Shown here one piece after another: positions 25,443 through 33,716 of a stretch of DNA of 64,000 nucleotides. This DNA is from Jiangella alkaliphila (GTDB lineage Bacteria; Actinomycetota; Actinomycetes; Jiangellales; Jiangellaceae): contig NZ_LT629791.1 in NCBI RefSeq assembly GCF_900105925.1, positions 6,046,001-6,110,000 on the forward strand. The letters are read 5' to 3'. Every line of letters starts with the position of its first letter. The first letter of the stretch is position 1. The notes under the pieces were generated by a model. The model worked only from the letters and a program-made list of their open reading frames with translations, was not told the origin of the DNA and ran no database searches. The position numbers and the translations under genes are program-made.

Positions 25443-26144
25443 ATGGATCCCGGACCGGGCCAGCGCGTGCTGGTGGTGGACGACGACCCGGCGCTGTCCG
25501 AGGTGGTCGGCCGGTACCTGCGCCGCGACGGCTTCGAGGTCGACTACGCCGCCGACGGCACCACCGGCCTGGCGAAGGCGCTCGAGACCCTGCCCGACCT
25601 CATCGTGCTCGACCTCATGCTGCCCGGGCTCGACGGTCTCGAGGTCTGCCGCCGGCTGCGCCGGGTCGCGCCGATCCCGGTCGTCATGCTGACCGCGCTC
25701 GGCGAGGAGAACGACCGCATCGCCGGCCTCGAACTGGGCGCCGACGACTACGTCACCAAGCCGTTCTCGCCGCGCGAGCTGTCCGCACGGGTCAAGGCCG
25801 TGTTGCGGCGGGCCGCGGCGGGCAACGTCACGGCGTCATCGGCGGCGCCGCGGCTGTCCGGCGCCGGCTGCGACGTCGACCTCGTCGCCCACCAGGTGCG
25901 CCGCGAGGGCGAGCTGGTGGCGCTCACGACCAAGGAGTTCGATCTGCTCGTGCACTTCATCACCAATCCGGGCCGGGCCTACCGCCGCGAGGAACTGCTC
26001 GAAGCCGTGTGGGGCTGGCGCTTCGGCGACACCTCCACCGTGACGGTGCACCTGCGGCGGCTGCGGGAGAAGATCGAGGCCGACGCCTCGGCGCCGCGTC
26101 ACCTGCTCACCGTCCGCGGCGTCGGCTACCGGTTCGAGCCATGA
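25443..26144 (+). CDS. OmpR/PhoB-family response regulator
   Basis: A 233-residue regulator. The receiver has VVDDDPA, phospho-acceptor Asp57 (IVLDLMLPG) and Lys in YVTKPFSPREL. The C-terminal winged helix includes LTTKEFDLLVHFITNPGRAYRREELLEAVWG, then TVTVHLRRLREKIE and VRGVGYRFEP. AAGGTGG precedes the ATG. It opens the rightward half of the bidirectional locus and is coupled to the kinase (ATGA). It is probably the local regulator of both arms. Confidence 0.9.
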   Translation: MDPGPGQRVLVVDDDPALSEVVGRYLRRDGFEVDYAADGTTGLAKALETLPDLIVLDLMLPGLDGLEVCRRLRRVAPIPVVMLTALGEENDRIAGLELGADDYVTKPFSPRELSARVKAVLRRAAAGNVTASSAAPRLSGAGCDVDLVAHQVRREGELVALTTKEFDLLVHFITNPGRAYRREELLEAVWGWRFGDTSTVTVHLRRLREKIEADASAPRHLLTVRGVGYRFEP

Positions 26145-27337
26145 CCCGGCAGGCCGCCACCGTCTCGATCCTCGCGACCGGCCTGGTCGTCGCCGGGGTC
26201 ATCGCCGCCTCCGCCGGCATCCCGACCCGCGACACCGCGATCCTCGTCGCGGTCACGGCGCTCGGGGCCGGGGCGGCGTTCGTCGCCGGAGCCACCGTGC
26301 TGCGCCGGTTCCGCGGCCGCCCGGTACGCGTCCAGGTGCTGGTCGTCGCCGTGTCGTCGCTGCTGATGACGGTGGCCGGCGTCGTGGCCGCGGCGCTGGC
26401 GATGTTCATCTCGACGCACGACCTCGTGGCGCTGTTCATCGTCGTGGCGGTCGCGACGTCGATGGCGGTCGGCGCGGCGCTGCAGCTCGGCGACGACATC
26501 GGCACCGCCACCTTGCAGGTCGGTCACCTGGCCCGAACCATGGTGGACGGCGGCGACGGGCCGGCGCGGGTCACCGGCCCGGGCGAGCTGGCCACGCTCG
26601 CCACCGAGCTGGCCGACGTCTCCGCTCGGCTGGACGAGTCGCGGCGGCGCGAGCGCGCGCTGGAGGCGTCGCGGCGCGAGCTGATCGCCTGGGTGTCGCA
26701 CGACCTGCGCAGCCCGCTGGCGACGATCCGCGCGATGGCTGAGGCGCTCGACGACGAGGTGGCCGACGACACCGCCACGGTCCAGCGCTACCACCGGCAG
26801 ATCCGCGGCGACGCCGAACGGCTCACCGCCCTGGTGGACGACCTGTTCGAGCTGTCGCGCATCAACAGCGGCGCCGTGCGGCTCGGGCCGGAGCTGGTCT
26901 CGATCGGCGACGCCGTCGCCGAGTCGCTGGCCGGTGCGGCGTCGCACGCCTCGGTCAAGGGCGTGCGGCTGGTCGAGGAGCTCGCCGACCTGCCCGCCGC
27001 GGAGGTGTCCGCCCGCGAGTTCTCCCGCGCCCTGAACAACCTGCTCGACAACGCCATCCGGCACACGCCGGCCGGCGGCCGCGTCGTCGTCCGCTCCGGC
27101 CGCGACGACGACGGCGCCGTCCTGCAGGTCATCGACGAGTGCGGCGGCATCCCGGAACCGGACCTCGACCGGGTGTTCGACGTCGCCTTCCGCGGCGACA
27201 CCGCACGCGGGCGGGACGCCGGCGGCGGCGGGCTCGGGCTGGCGATCGCCCGCGGCCTGGTCGAGGCGCACGCCGGTTCCGTCGAGGTCGCCAACCACGA
27301 GCGCGGCTGCCGGTTCACCATCCGGCTCCCGGCGTGA
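26141..27337 (+). CDS. Two-helix-pair sensor histidine kinase (HisKA)
   Basis: A 398-residue kinase with four N-terminal hydrophobic helices (to ~110) and only short extracytoplasmic loops. A HAMP-like coiled linker (ELATLATELADVSARLDESRRRERALEASRREL) follows. The HisKA helix has phospho-acceptor His187 in WVSHDLRSPLATI. The ATPase domain has N-box NNLLDNAIRH, G1 IDECGGIPEP and G2 GGGGLGLAIARGLVEAH. The short loops suggest it senses a membrane-located signal. It is the cognate partner of the regulator it overlaps. Confidence 0.9.
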   Translation: MTRQAATVSILATGLVVAGVIAASAGIPTRDTAILVAVTALGAGAAFVAGATVLRRFRGRPVRVQVLVVAVSSLLMTVAGVVAAALAMFISTHDLVALFIVVAVATSMAVGAALQLGDDIGTATLQVGHLARTMVDGGDGPARVTGPGELATLATELADVSARLDESRRRERALEASRRELIAWVSHDLRSPLATIRAMAEALDDEVADDTATVQRYHRQIRGDAERLTALVDDLFELSRINSGAVRLGPELVSIGDAVAESLAGAASHASVKGVRLVEELADLPAAEVSAREFSRALNNLLDNAIRHTPAGGRVVVRSGRDDDGAVLQVIDECGGIPEPDLDRVFDVAFRGDTARGRDAGGGGLGLAIARGLVEAHAGSVEVANHERGCRFTIRLPA

Positions 27338-28635
27338 GGGTCCCGGCCGTCCCGCTCGCCCCTTTGTACCGCCCGGCTCCCGGTGAGTGGGCGGGAGCGG
27401 TCCCCATCGCGCTGGCCGGCTGGGTCCTGCTGCTGGTCGTCGCCTGGATCTGGGGTCGGACGCTGCCGGCCGCCGACCTGCACGTGGGCGCGATCCCGTT
27501 CTACGGCCGCTGGGACCTCGCTCCGGTCTGGCGGCTGGCCGCGCCGGTGGCGGTGGGCGCGGCGGCCGTGCTGCTGCTGCCGTCGCTCGCGACGCGGTGG
27601 CCCTGGCGGCGGGTGCTCGGCGCGGCAGCGGTGACGGCGATCGGCTGGAGCCTCGCGCTGGCTGCCGCCGACGGCTCGCACGGGTTCGCCGACATCGGCC
27701 AGGCGTACGGCGCGCACACCGGGCTGGTCGACGACCGCGGCGGGCCGGCGGCGTTCCTGCGCACGTACGTCGAGCACCAGGACGCCGTCCCCGTCCACCT
27801 GCAGGCGCACCCGCCGGGGCTGGTGCTGACGCTGTGGGCGTCGGCCCGGCTCGGGCTGTCCGGCGCCGGCTGGGAGACGACTCTGGCGATGGCCGGGGTC
27901 GCCGCGGCCGCGGTGGCGGTGCTGGTCATCGCCCGGGACGTCGTCTCCGAGCGGTTCGCCCGGGCCGCCGCGCCGTTCGTCGTGCTGGCGCCGGCCGCCG
28001 TCTGGCACACCAACGCCGACGTGATCTTCGGCGGGCTGGCGCTGGCCGGTGTCGCCGTCGTGGTCGTGGCCCGCCGCTGGTCCTCGGCCGCTGCCGGTGG
28101 CGCGGTATTCGGGCTGTCGCTGCTGTTCAGCTACGGTCTGGCGCTGCTGGCCATGCCGATCGCGGCCGTCGCGCTGTGGCGGCGCCGGCCGGTCCTGCTG
28201 TCCGTCGCGGCCGCGGCGGGCGCCGTCGTCGTGACGCTGCCGCTGCTCTGGGGGTTCTGGTGGCTCGACGGCCTGGCCGCGACCCGGGTCCAGTACTACG
28301 CCGGCGTCGGCGCGGAGCGTCCGTACGAGTACTTCCTGCTGGCCAACCTGGCGGTCTTCGCCGTCGCCGTCGGGCCGGCGACGGCGGCCGGGCTGGCCCG
28401 GCTGCGCGACCCGCGGGCCTGGCTGGTGGTCGGCTCGGGTCTGGCGGTCGTGCTGCTCGCGGACCTGTCCGGGCTGTCCTCGGCCGAGACCGAGCGGATC
28501 TGGCAGCCGTTCATGCCGCTGGTGCTGCTGGCCGGCGGCGCCCTGGCCGCATCGCGCGGCGGCCCGCGGGGGTGGCTGGCCCTGCAGGTCGCCGTCGCGG
28601 TCGTCCTGCAGGCGGCGCTGCGGTCGCCCTGGTGA
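27334..28635 (+). CDS. Polytopic membrane protein, GT39/GT87-like
   Basis: A 433-residue protein with about ten to twelve membrane helices. An early extracytoplasmic loop contains HVGAIPFYGRWDL. A later loop reads RTYVEHQDAVPVHLQAHPPGLVL, which resembles the acidic/His loop of polyprenyl-phosphate-dependent mannosyltransferase-like proteins. The GTG start overlaps the kinase stop. I infer lipid-linked sugar transfer at the outer membrane face. The family call is from topology and loop pattern, not a diagnostic motif. Confidence 0.6.
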   Translation: MRVPAVPLAPLYRPAPGEWAGAVPIALAGWVLLLVVAWIWGRTLPAADLHVGAIPFYGRWDLAPVWRLAAPVAVGAAAVLLLPSLATRWPWRRVLGAAAVTAIGWSLALAAADGSHGFADIGQAYGAHTGLVDDRGGPAAFLRTYVEHQDAVPVHLQAHPPGLVLTLWASARLGLSGAGWETTLAMAGVAAAAVAVLVIARDVVSERFARAAAPFVVLAPAAVWHTNADVIFGGLALAGVAVVVVARRWSSAAAGGAVFGLSLLFSYGLALLAMPIAAVALWRRRPVLLSVAAAAGAVVVTLPLLWGFWWLDGLAATRVQYYAGVGAERPYEYFLLANLAVFAVAVGPATAAGLARLRDPRAWLVVGSGLAVVLLADLSGLSSAETERIWQPFMPLVLLAGGALAASRGGPRGWLALQVAVAVVLQAALRSPW

Positions 28636-28646
28636 GAGGAGATGTC

Positions 28647-29684
28647 GTGAAGGTGCTGGTCACCGGCGGTGCCGGGTTCATCGGCGGGCACGTCGTGGAG
28701 CAGCTGGTGGACGACGGCGCGGACGTCGTCGTCCTCGACTCGCTGGTCGCCCACGCCGAGCCGCCGGCCCATCTGCCTGGCGGCGTCGACCTGCGGGTCG
28801 CCGACCTGCGCGACGCCGACGCCGTCGCGCACGCCGTCAGCGACGTCGACGCCGTCTGCCACCAGGCCGCCCGGGTCGGGCTCGGCGTCGACCTCGGCGA
28901 CGTCGCCGAGTACGTGTCCGACAACGACCTCGGCACCGCCGTGCTGCTGCGAGCGCTGTGGCGGCGGAGCTTCGCCGGCCGCCTCGTCGTCGCGTCCTCG
29001 ATGGTCGTCTACGGCGAGGGCCGGTATCGCTGCGCCCGGCACGGCGCCGTCGCGCCCGGCCCGCGGCCGGCCGCCGACCTCGACGCCGGCCGGTTCGAGC
29101 CGCCCTGCCCGCGCTGCGGCGCGCCGCTGTCCTGGGCGCAGGTCGACGAGGACGCGCCGCCCGACCCGCGCAACGTCTACGCCGCGACGAAGCTGCACAC
29201 CGAGCACCTCGCGTTCGCGTACGGGCGCGAGACCGGCGCCGCCGTCTGCGCGCTGCGCTACCACAACGTGTACGGGCCGCGGATGCCGCGCGACACGCCC
29301 TACGCCGGCGTGGCCAGCATCTTCCGCAGCGCGCTGGCTCGCGGCGCCGCTCCCCGCGTCTTCGAGGACGGCGGCCAGCGCCGCGACTTCGTCCAGGTCC
29401 GCGACGTCGCCCGGGCCAATGTCCTGGCGCTCGAGTCGGCGTGGAGCGGGGCGCTGAACGTCGCCAGCGGCGAGCCGCACACCATCCTCGACCTGGCCAC
29501 CGCCCTGTGCGCGGCGTTCGGCCCGGCCGCGCCGTCGCCCGTCGTCACCGGTGAGTACCGCCTCGGCGACGTCCGCCACGTCGTCGCCTCCCCCGCCCGC
29601 GCCGCGGAGGTCCTCGGCTTCGCGGCCCGGGTCCCCTTCGCCGCCGGCGTGGACGAGTTCGCCCAGGCGCCGCTGCGGACCTGA
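28647..29684 (+). CDS. NAD-dependent sugar epimerase/dehydratase with inserted Cys/His cluster
   Basis: A 345-residue extended SDR. It has the dinucleotide motif VTGGAGFIGGH (5-15), the ASSMVVYGEG strand, the catalytic VYAATKLHTEH (Tyr, Lys) and ALRYHNVYGPRMP, then GGQRRDFVQVRDVA. Between the SSMVVYGE strand and the active-site Tyr is an unusual insertion with Cys129, His132, Cys154 and Cys157 (CARH ... CPRC), like a zinc ribbon. GTG 28647 follows a GAGAGGAG site. The probable substrate is a nucleotide sugar for the adjacent transferases. The cluster may be structural or regulatory. Confidence 0.87.
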   Translation: MKVLVTGGAGFIGGHVVEQLVDDGADVVVLDSLVAHAEPPAHLPGGVDLRVADLRDADAVAHAVSDVDAVCHQAARVGLGVDLGDVAEYVSDNDLGTAVLLRALWRRSFAGRLVVASSMVVYGEGRYRCARHGAVAPGPRPAADLDAGRFEPPCPRCGAPLSWAQVDEDAPPDPRNVYAATKLHTEHLAFAYGRETGAAVCALRYHNVYGPRMPRDTPYAGVASIFRSALARGAAPRVFEDGGQRRDFVQVRDVARANVLALESAWSGALNVASGEPHTILDLATALCAAFGPAAPSPVVTGEYRLGDVRHVVASPARAAEVLGFAARVPFAAGVDEFAQAPLRT

Positions 29685-29718
29685 GCCCGCTCATCCGGGG
29701 CTACGGCCGGGGTCAGTC

Positions 29719-29741
29719 GCCGGCGCCGCGCCGGCGCCGGC
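29719..29741. terminator. GC hairpin after the epimerase gene
   Basis: GCCGGCGCC (29719-29727) pairs perfectly with 29733-29741 around a 5-base loop, 35 bases after the stop. There is no T-tract. Confidence 0.5.
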
Positions 29742-29747
29742 CTCGCA

Positions 29748-29753
29748 TACGAT
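29748..29753 (+). promoter_or_regulatory. -10 hexamer TACGAT upstream of the alarmone synthetase gene
   Basis: TACGAT ends 8 bases before ATG 29762, which fits a leaderless or near-leaderless transcript. Confidence 0.4.
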
Positions 29754-29761
29754 CGAAGGCG

Positions 29762-30553
29762 ATGGACGAACGCGCGCAGGTCAGTGCCGACGACGATCTC
29801 GAGGTCGCGGCGTCAGATGAGGTCCCCGAGTTCCTGTCCGAGTTCCGGCAGATGCGCGACGAGTTCTCGCGGTTCATGCTGTCGTACAAGTTCGGCATGG
29901 ACGAGATCACCACGAAGGTGCGCATCCTGCAGGAGGAGTTCCGCACCGTCCACGTCTACAACCCGATCGAGCACGTCTCGGCGCGGCTGAAGACGCCGGA
30001 GAGCGTGCTGGAGAAGGTGCGGCGCAAGGGCTGCGAGCCGACCTTCGAGCGCATCCGCGAGCAGATCACCGACGTCGCCGGAGTGCGTGTGACGTGCTCG
30101 TTCGTCTCCGACGCCTACCGCGTTTTCGACCTCCTGACCGGCCAGCAGGACATCGACGTCGTGGCGGTGAAGGACTACATCCGCGACCCCAAGCCGAACG
30201 GCTACCGCAGCCTGCACGCGATCGTCGAGGTGCCGGTGTTCCTGTCCAACGGGCCGACGCCGGTGCCGGTCGAGGTGCAGTTCCGCACCATCGCGATGGA
30301 CTTCTGGGCCAGCCTGGAACACAAGATCTACTACAAGTACGACCGCCAGGTCCCCGACGCGCTCCTCGTGAGCCTCAGCGACGCCGCGACGACGGCGGCC
30401 AAGCTGGACGAGGACATGGAGCGCCTGCACCGCGAAGTCCACGGCGACGACCGGCAGCAGCCGCCGCCCGAACCGTCGCCCGGCGGCCTCGAGCTGTCCG
30501 AGCGCGTGGTGGCGCAGCTGATCCAGCAGCGCGCCGCCGCCCGCGGCCGCTAG
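29762..30553 (+). CDS. Small alarmone synthetase, GTP pyrophosphokinase (RelP/YjbM-like)
   Basis: A 263-residue stand-alone (p)ppGpp synthetase without a hydrolase domain. After an acidic N-terminus comes the coiled FRQMRDEFSRFMLSYKFGMDEITTKV segment. Then the synthetase core has ITDVAGVRVTC, VKDYIRDPKPNGYRSLHAIV (ATP/GTP loop) and VEVQFRTIAMDFWASLEHKIYYK. The size fits the small-synthetase class, usually ~210-260 residues. It makes the stringent-response alarmone from GTP or GDP and ATP in the cytoplasm. It is monocistronic. A TGATCA palindrome carrying an insertion lies downstream. Confidence 0.92.
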   Translation: MDERAQVSADDDLEVAASDEVPEFLSEFRQMRDEFSRFMLSYKFGMDEITTKVRILQEEFRTVHVYNPIEHVSARLKTPESVLEKVRRKGCEPTFERIREQITDVAGVRVTCSFVSDAYRVFDLLTGQQDIDVVAVKDYIRDPKPNGYRSLHAIVEVPVFLSNGPTPVPVEVQFRTIAMDFWASLEHKIYYKYDRQVPDALLVSLSDAATTAAKLDEDMERLHREVHGDDRQQPPPEPSPGGLELSERVVAQLIQQRAAARGR

Positions 30554-30590
30554 CCCGACGCCGCCGACGACAGCACACCCGCACCGTCGC

Positions 30591-30845
30591 GTTGATCATG
30601 GAGAAAGTCGGGGTTATCCGCGCTCCAGAGCCTGTTGCTGAATGAGGCTCCGTCCAGGCGAGGTGGGGGGAACAACGCGAAAACGGGCTGAAAATAGGCC
30701 CAAGTGGAGGGCCCTTGATCAAATGGCGAAAGCCCACCTCGCTGACCAGCGCCTTTGCAGCGGCCAAGTTGCCCCGTGGATGAACATCGTTCTCATCTTT
30801 CAAAAAGCAACAGGCTCTCCAGAGCCGACCTTCTCCATGATCAAC
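30591..30845. repeat. TGATCA palindrome split by a MITE-like insertion
   Basis: The left arm 30591-30611 (GTTGATCATGGAG...) and right arm 30825-30845 pair over 21 bases with one mismatch. Their sequence matches the palindromes at 8062 and 49670. The loop has been expanded by the 190-base element at 30628-30817. Removing that element and one TCCA copy restores a loop of ordinary length. This accounts for most of the 353-base gene-free gap here. Confidence 0.7.
30628..30817. mobile_element. 190-base MITE-like element with 12-base terminal inverted repeats
   Basis: GAGCCTGTTGCT (30628-30639) is perfectly inverted at 30806-30817. Direct TCCA repeats flank it at 30624-30627 and 30818-30821, consistent with a 4-base target duplication. 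Inside, GCGAGGTGGG (30658-30667) is inverted at 30733-30742. The element is visibly richer in A/T than its surroundings and holds no credible gene. It is non-autonomous; the parent transposon is not in the window and I do not assign its family. Confidence 0.65.
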
Positions 30846-30870
30846 TCGGCAGGCGGCTCAATGCTTCTTC

Positions 30871-30900
30871 TTGTTCTTTCCTGATTCTGCACGTTATGGT
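30871..30900 (+). promoter_or_regulatory. Promoter TTGTTC-18-TATGGT, probably leaderless
   Basis: The -35 TTGTTC (30871-30876) and -10 TATGGT (30895-30900) are 18 bases apart. The -10 ends 6 bases before ATG 30907, so the transcript has essentially no leader. Confidence 0.5.
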
Positions 30901-30906
30901 GCGGGC

Positions 30907-31299
30907 ATGACGTCTCCGATGCTCATCCTCATCGCCGGCCCCTACCGCTCGGGCACGGGCGACGACCCGGACCTGATGGCGGCCAACCTGGCGCGGCTGG
31001 AGGAGGCCGCGTGGCCGATCTTCCGCGCGGGCCACGTGCCGATGATCGGCGAGTGGGTGGCCCTCCCGGTGCTGCGCTCGGCCGGCGCGACGGGGGTCAC
31101 AGATCCGCTCGCCGCGCAGGTCATGTACCCGACGGCCGAACGTCTCCTGCGGCACTGCGACGGCGTGCTGCGCCTCCCCGGCGACTCCACCGGCGCCGAC
31201 CAGGACGTCGCGATCGCCCGCGACCGCGGCCTCCCCGTCTGGTACCGGCTCGAGGACGTCCCCGGCTGGACGCCTGGCGCCGGAGGACGGGAGGGATGA
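30907..31299 (+). CDS. DUF4406-like (nucleoside deoxyribosyltransferase fold) protein
   Basis: A 130-residue protein with the DUF4406 start ILIAGPYRSGTGDDPDLMAANLARLEEAAWPIF. Its MIGEWVALPVLR segment precedes the late LRHCDGVLRLPGDSTGADQDVAIARDRGLPVWY, the usual DGVL-x-GxSxGA-x-E/D pattern of the nucleoside 2-deoxyribosyltransferase superfamily. The exact reaction is unknown. The stop overlaps the GH13 start (ATGA), so the two are co-translated although not obviously related in function. Confidence 0.8.
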   Translation: MTSPMLILIAGPYRSGTGDDPDLMAANLARLEEAAWPIFRAGHVPMIGEWVALPVLRSAGATGVTDPLAAQVMYPTAERLLRHCDGVLRLPGDSTGADQDVAIARDRGLPVWYRLEDVPGWTPGAGGREG

Positions 31300-32921
31300 C
31301 GGCCACGCCGTGGTGGCGCGGCGCGACGATCTACCAGATCTACCCGCGTAGTTTTGCCGATTCCGACGGCGACGGTGTCGGCGACCTGCCCGGGATCCTC
31401 GCCAAGGTGGACTATCTGAGCTGGCTCGGTGTCGACGCGGTCTGGCTGTCCCCGTTCTACCCCTCGCCGATGGTCGACTTCGGCTACGACGTCAGCGACT
31501 ACACCGGCGTCGACCCGTTGTTCGGGGGTCTCGCGGACTTCGACGCGCTGGTCTCCGCGCTCCACGCGCACGGCATCAGGGTGATCGTCGACTTCGTCCC
31601 CAACCACTCGTCCGACCGCCACGCCTGGTTCGTCGAGTCGAAAGCAGCCAGGACCGCTCGGCGCCGGGACTGGTACGTCTGGGCCGATCCGCGGCCGGAC
31701 GGCGGGCCGCCGAACAACTGGGAGAGTTACTTCGGTGGGAGCGCCTGGGAGCTCGATCCCGCGACGAGCCAGTACTACCTGCACACCTTCCACCGGACCC
31801 AACCCGATCTCAACTGGGACAACGGCGAGGTCAGGCAGGCCATGGCCGACGCGCTGCGGTTCTGGCTCGCCCGCGGCGTCGACGGCGTCAGGGTCGACGT
31901 GCTGTGGATCCTGGCGAAGGATCGCGCACGGCGCGACAACCCGCCGAACGACCGCTGGCGGCCGGGCGAGCCGTACTGGCACCGTCAGGTCCGGCGCTAC
32001 TCCGAGGACCAGCCGGAAGCTCATGATCATGCACGGTTCATCCGAGGCGTCGTCGACGAGTTCCCCGACCGGGTCATGATCGGCGAGGTGGTGCTGCCGG
32101 CCGAACGGGCGGTGGCCTACTACGGAGCTGCCCTCGACGAGGCGCACCTTCCGCTCAACTTCGGCCTCGCCGACCTGGCGCCCTGGTCGCCGCGGACCTT
32201 CCACGCCACCGTCACCGGCTATCTGCGGTCGTTGCCCCCCGGCGCGGAGCCCAACTGGTTCCTCGGCAACCACGACTTCGAACGGGTCGCGTCCCGCCTC
32301 GGACAGCGCACGGCCCGGCTGGCCCAGGTGCTGATGCTGACGCTGCCGGGCACGGCGCTGCTGTACTACGGCGACGAACTGGGCCTGCCCAACGGGCACA
32401 TCCCGCCCGCCCTCGTGAGCGACCCGCAGGCAGTCGCGTTCCCGGAACGAAGCCGCGAGTCGGCCCGGACCCCCATGCAGTGGGACCTCACCGAGCACGC
32501 CGGCTTCGGCGCCGCCACGCCATGGCTGCCCGTGTCCCGGACCGGCGGCGAGTGGACCGTGGCGCGGCAACGCGACGACCCGGCCAGCATGCTGAGCCTG
32601 GTCCGCGCGCTCCTCCGGCTCCGCGCCGACGACCCGGCCGTCGCACACGGCGACTATGCACCGCTACCCGTGCCCGACCCGCGGGTCCTGGCCTTCACCC
32701 GGTCGGCCGGCCACCATCGCGTGACGGTGGTCGCCAACTTCTCCGACGATGTCGTGCCGACTCCGGCGCCGGCCGGCGAGCACCGGGTGACCCTGGTGTC
32801 GTCCGCCGGCAATCACGACCCGCGGACCCTCCAGCCGAAGGAGGCGAAGGTGCTCGGCACCGCCGTGCAAGACTGGGAGGAAACGAGGAGGATCGCGCAT
32901 GCTCGCCGCCGAACGACGTGA
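31296..32921 (+). CDS. GH13 alpha-glucosidase/oligo-glucosidase family protein
   Basis: A 541-residue alpha-amylase-family enzyme. Its conserved regions run in order: VDFVPNHSS, GVDGVRVDVLWI (catalytic nucleophile Asp), MIGEVVLP (acid/base Glu) and FLGNHDFERVAS (transition-state Asp). The start, WWRGATIYQIYPRSFADSDGDGVGDLPGI, is typical of oligo-1,6-glucosidase/alpha-glucosidase clades. No signal peptide is seen, so it acts in the cytoplasm on imported alpha-glucosides. It overlaps the upstream DUF4406 gene by 4 bases and the DeoR gene by 23. Confidence 0.9.
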   Translation: MTATPWWRGATIYQIYPRSFADSDGDGVGDLPGILAKVDYLSWLGVDAVWLSPFYPSPMVDFGYDVSDYTGVDPLFGGLADFDALVSALHAHGIRVIVDFVPNHSSDRHAWFVESKAARTARRRDWYVWADPRPDGGPPNNWESYFGGSAWELDPATSQYYLHTFHRTQPDLNWDNGEVRQAMADALRFWLARGVDGVRVDVLWILAKDRARRDNPPNDRWRPGEPYWHRQVRRYSEDQPEAHDHARFIRGVVDEFPDRVMIGEVVLPAERAVAYYGAALDEAHLPLNFGLADLAPWSPRTFHATVTGYLRSLPPGAEPNWFLGNHDFERVASRLGQRTARLAQVLMLTLPGTALLYYGDELGLPNGHIPPALVSDPQAVAFPERSRESARTPMQWDLTEHAGFGAATPWLPVSRTGGEWTVARQRDDPASMLSLVRALLRLRADDPAVAHGDYAPLPVPDPRVLAFTRSAGHHRVTVVANFSDDVVPTPAPAGEHRVTLVSSAGNHDPRTLQPKEAKVLGTAVQDWEETRRIAHARRRTT

Positions 32922-33699
32922 CTTCCTGCTCGCGCGCCTCGAGCAGGACGGGAAGGTCGTCGCGAAGGATGTCGCGACCGAACTCGGCATCTCCGAGGAC
33001 AGCATCCGGCGCGACCTGCGCGAGTTGGCCTCCGCCGGGCTGTGCCAGCGCGTCTACGGCGGCGCCCTGCCCGTCTCGCCCGCGATCGCCGACCACACCG
33101 TCCGCACGGGCATCGAGGTGAGCGGCAAGCACCGGGTCGCGGCCGCCGCGGCCGCCCTGATCCGCCCGGGCAGTACAGCGATCCTCGACGGCGGCACCAC
33201 CGCGCTCGCCGTCGCCCGGGCGCTGCCCGCGGGCCTGCGCGCCACGGTCATCACGCACAGCCCTGTCGTCGCCGCCGCGCTGGGCGACCACCCGCAGGTC
33301 GACGTCATCGTCATCGGCGGGCGGCTGTTCAAGCACTCCATGGTCACCTGCGGCGCCGCGGCCGTCGAGGCGGTGAACGGCATCCACGCCGACGTCTTCC
33401 TGCTCGGCGTCACCGGCGTCCACCCCGACGCGGGCCTCACCACCGGCGACTCCGACGAGGCCGCGATGAAGCGCACGCTCGCCCGGCACGCCGCCGACAC
33501 CTACGTCCTCGCCAGCTCGGAGAAGATCGGCACCGCGTCCCAGTTCACCGTCCTCCCCCTCGCCGACATCGCCGGTCTGGTCACCGACGCGCCGGCGGAC
33601 CATCCGATCGTCCAGCGCCTCCACGCCCTCGACGTGCCGATCGTGGACGCACCGGACGGATCCGCGTGGTCTCCTGGAGGGGTGCCGTCCCCCGACTGA
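32899..33699 (+). CDS. DeoR-family transcriptional regulator
   Basis: A 266-residue regulator. The N-terminal helix-turn-helix (ERRDFLLARLEQDGKVVAKDVATELGISEDSIRRDLRELAS) is followed by the GGAL linker. The sugar-phosphate-sensing DeoRC domain has AILDGGTTALAVARAL, VIVIGGRLFKHSMVTCG and DVFLLGVTGVHPDAGLTT. It probably responds to a sugar phosphate and controls this short operon (GH13, itself, dehydrogenase). The ATG lies inside the 3' end of the GH13 gene, with GGAGGA upstream. Confidence 0.9.
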   Translation: MLAAERRDFLLARLEQDGKVVAKDVATELGISEDSIRRDLRELASAGLCQRVYGGALPVSPAIADHTVRTGIEVSGKHRVAAAAAALIRPGSTAILDGGTTALAVARALPAGLRATVITHSPVVAAALGDHPQVDVIVIGGRLFKHSMVTCGAAAVEAVNGIHADVFLLGVTGVHPDAGLTTGDSDEAAMKRTLARHAADTYVLASSEKIGTASQFTVLPLADIAGLVTDAPADHPIVQRLHALDVPIVDAPDGSAWSPGGVPSPD

Positions 33700-33716
33700 G
33701 CAAGGAGAGCCGCACC

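Noticed and set aside
30642..30884. Short open frame across the 190-base insertion
   Set aside because: It crosses the terminal repeat and palindrome arm, has no ribosome site and no recognisable domain.
32020..32034. CATGATCATG core inside the GH13 gene
   Set aside because: It lies within the coding frame without long complementary arms, so it is chance rather than a family palindrome.
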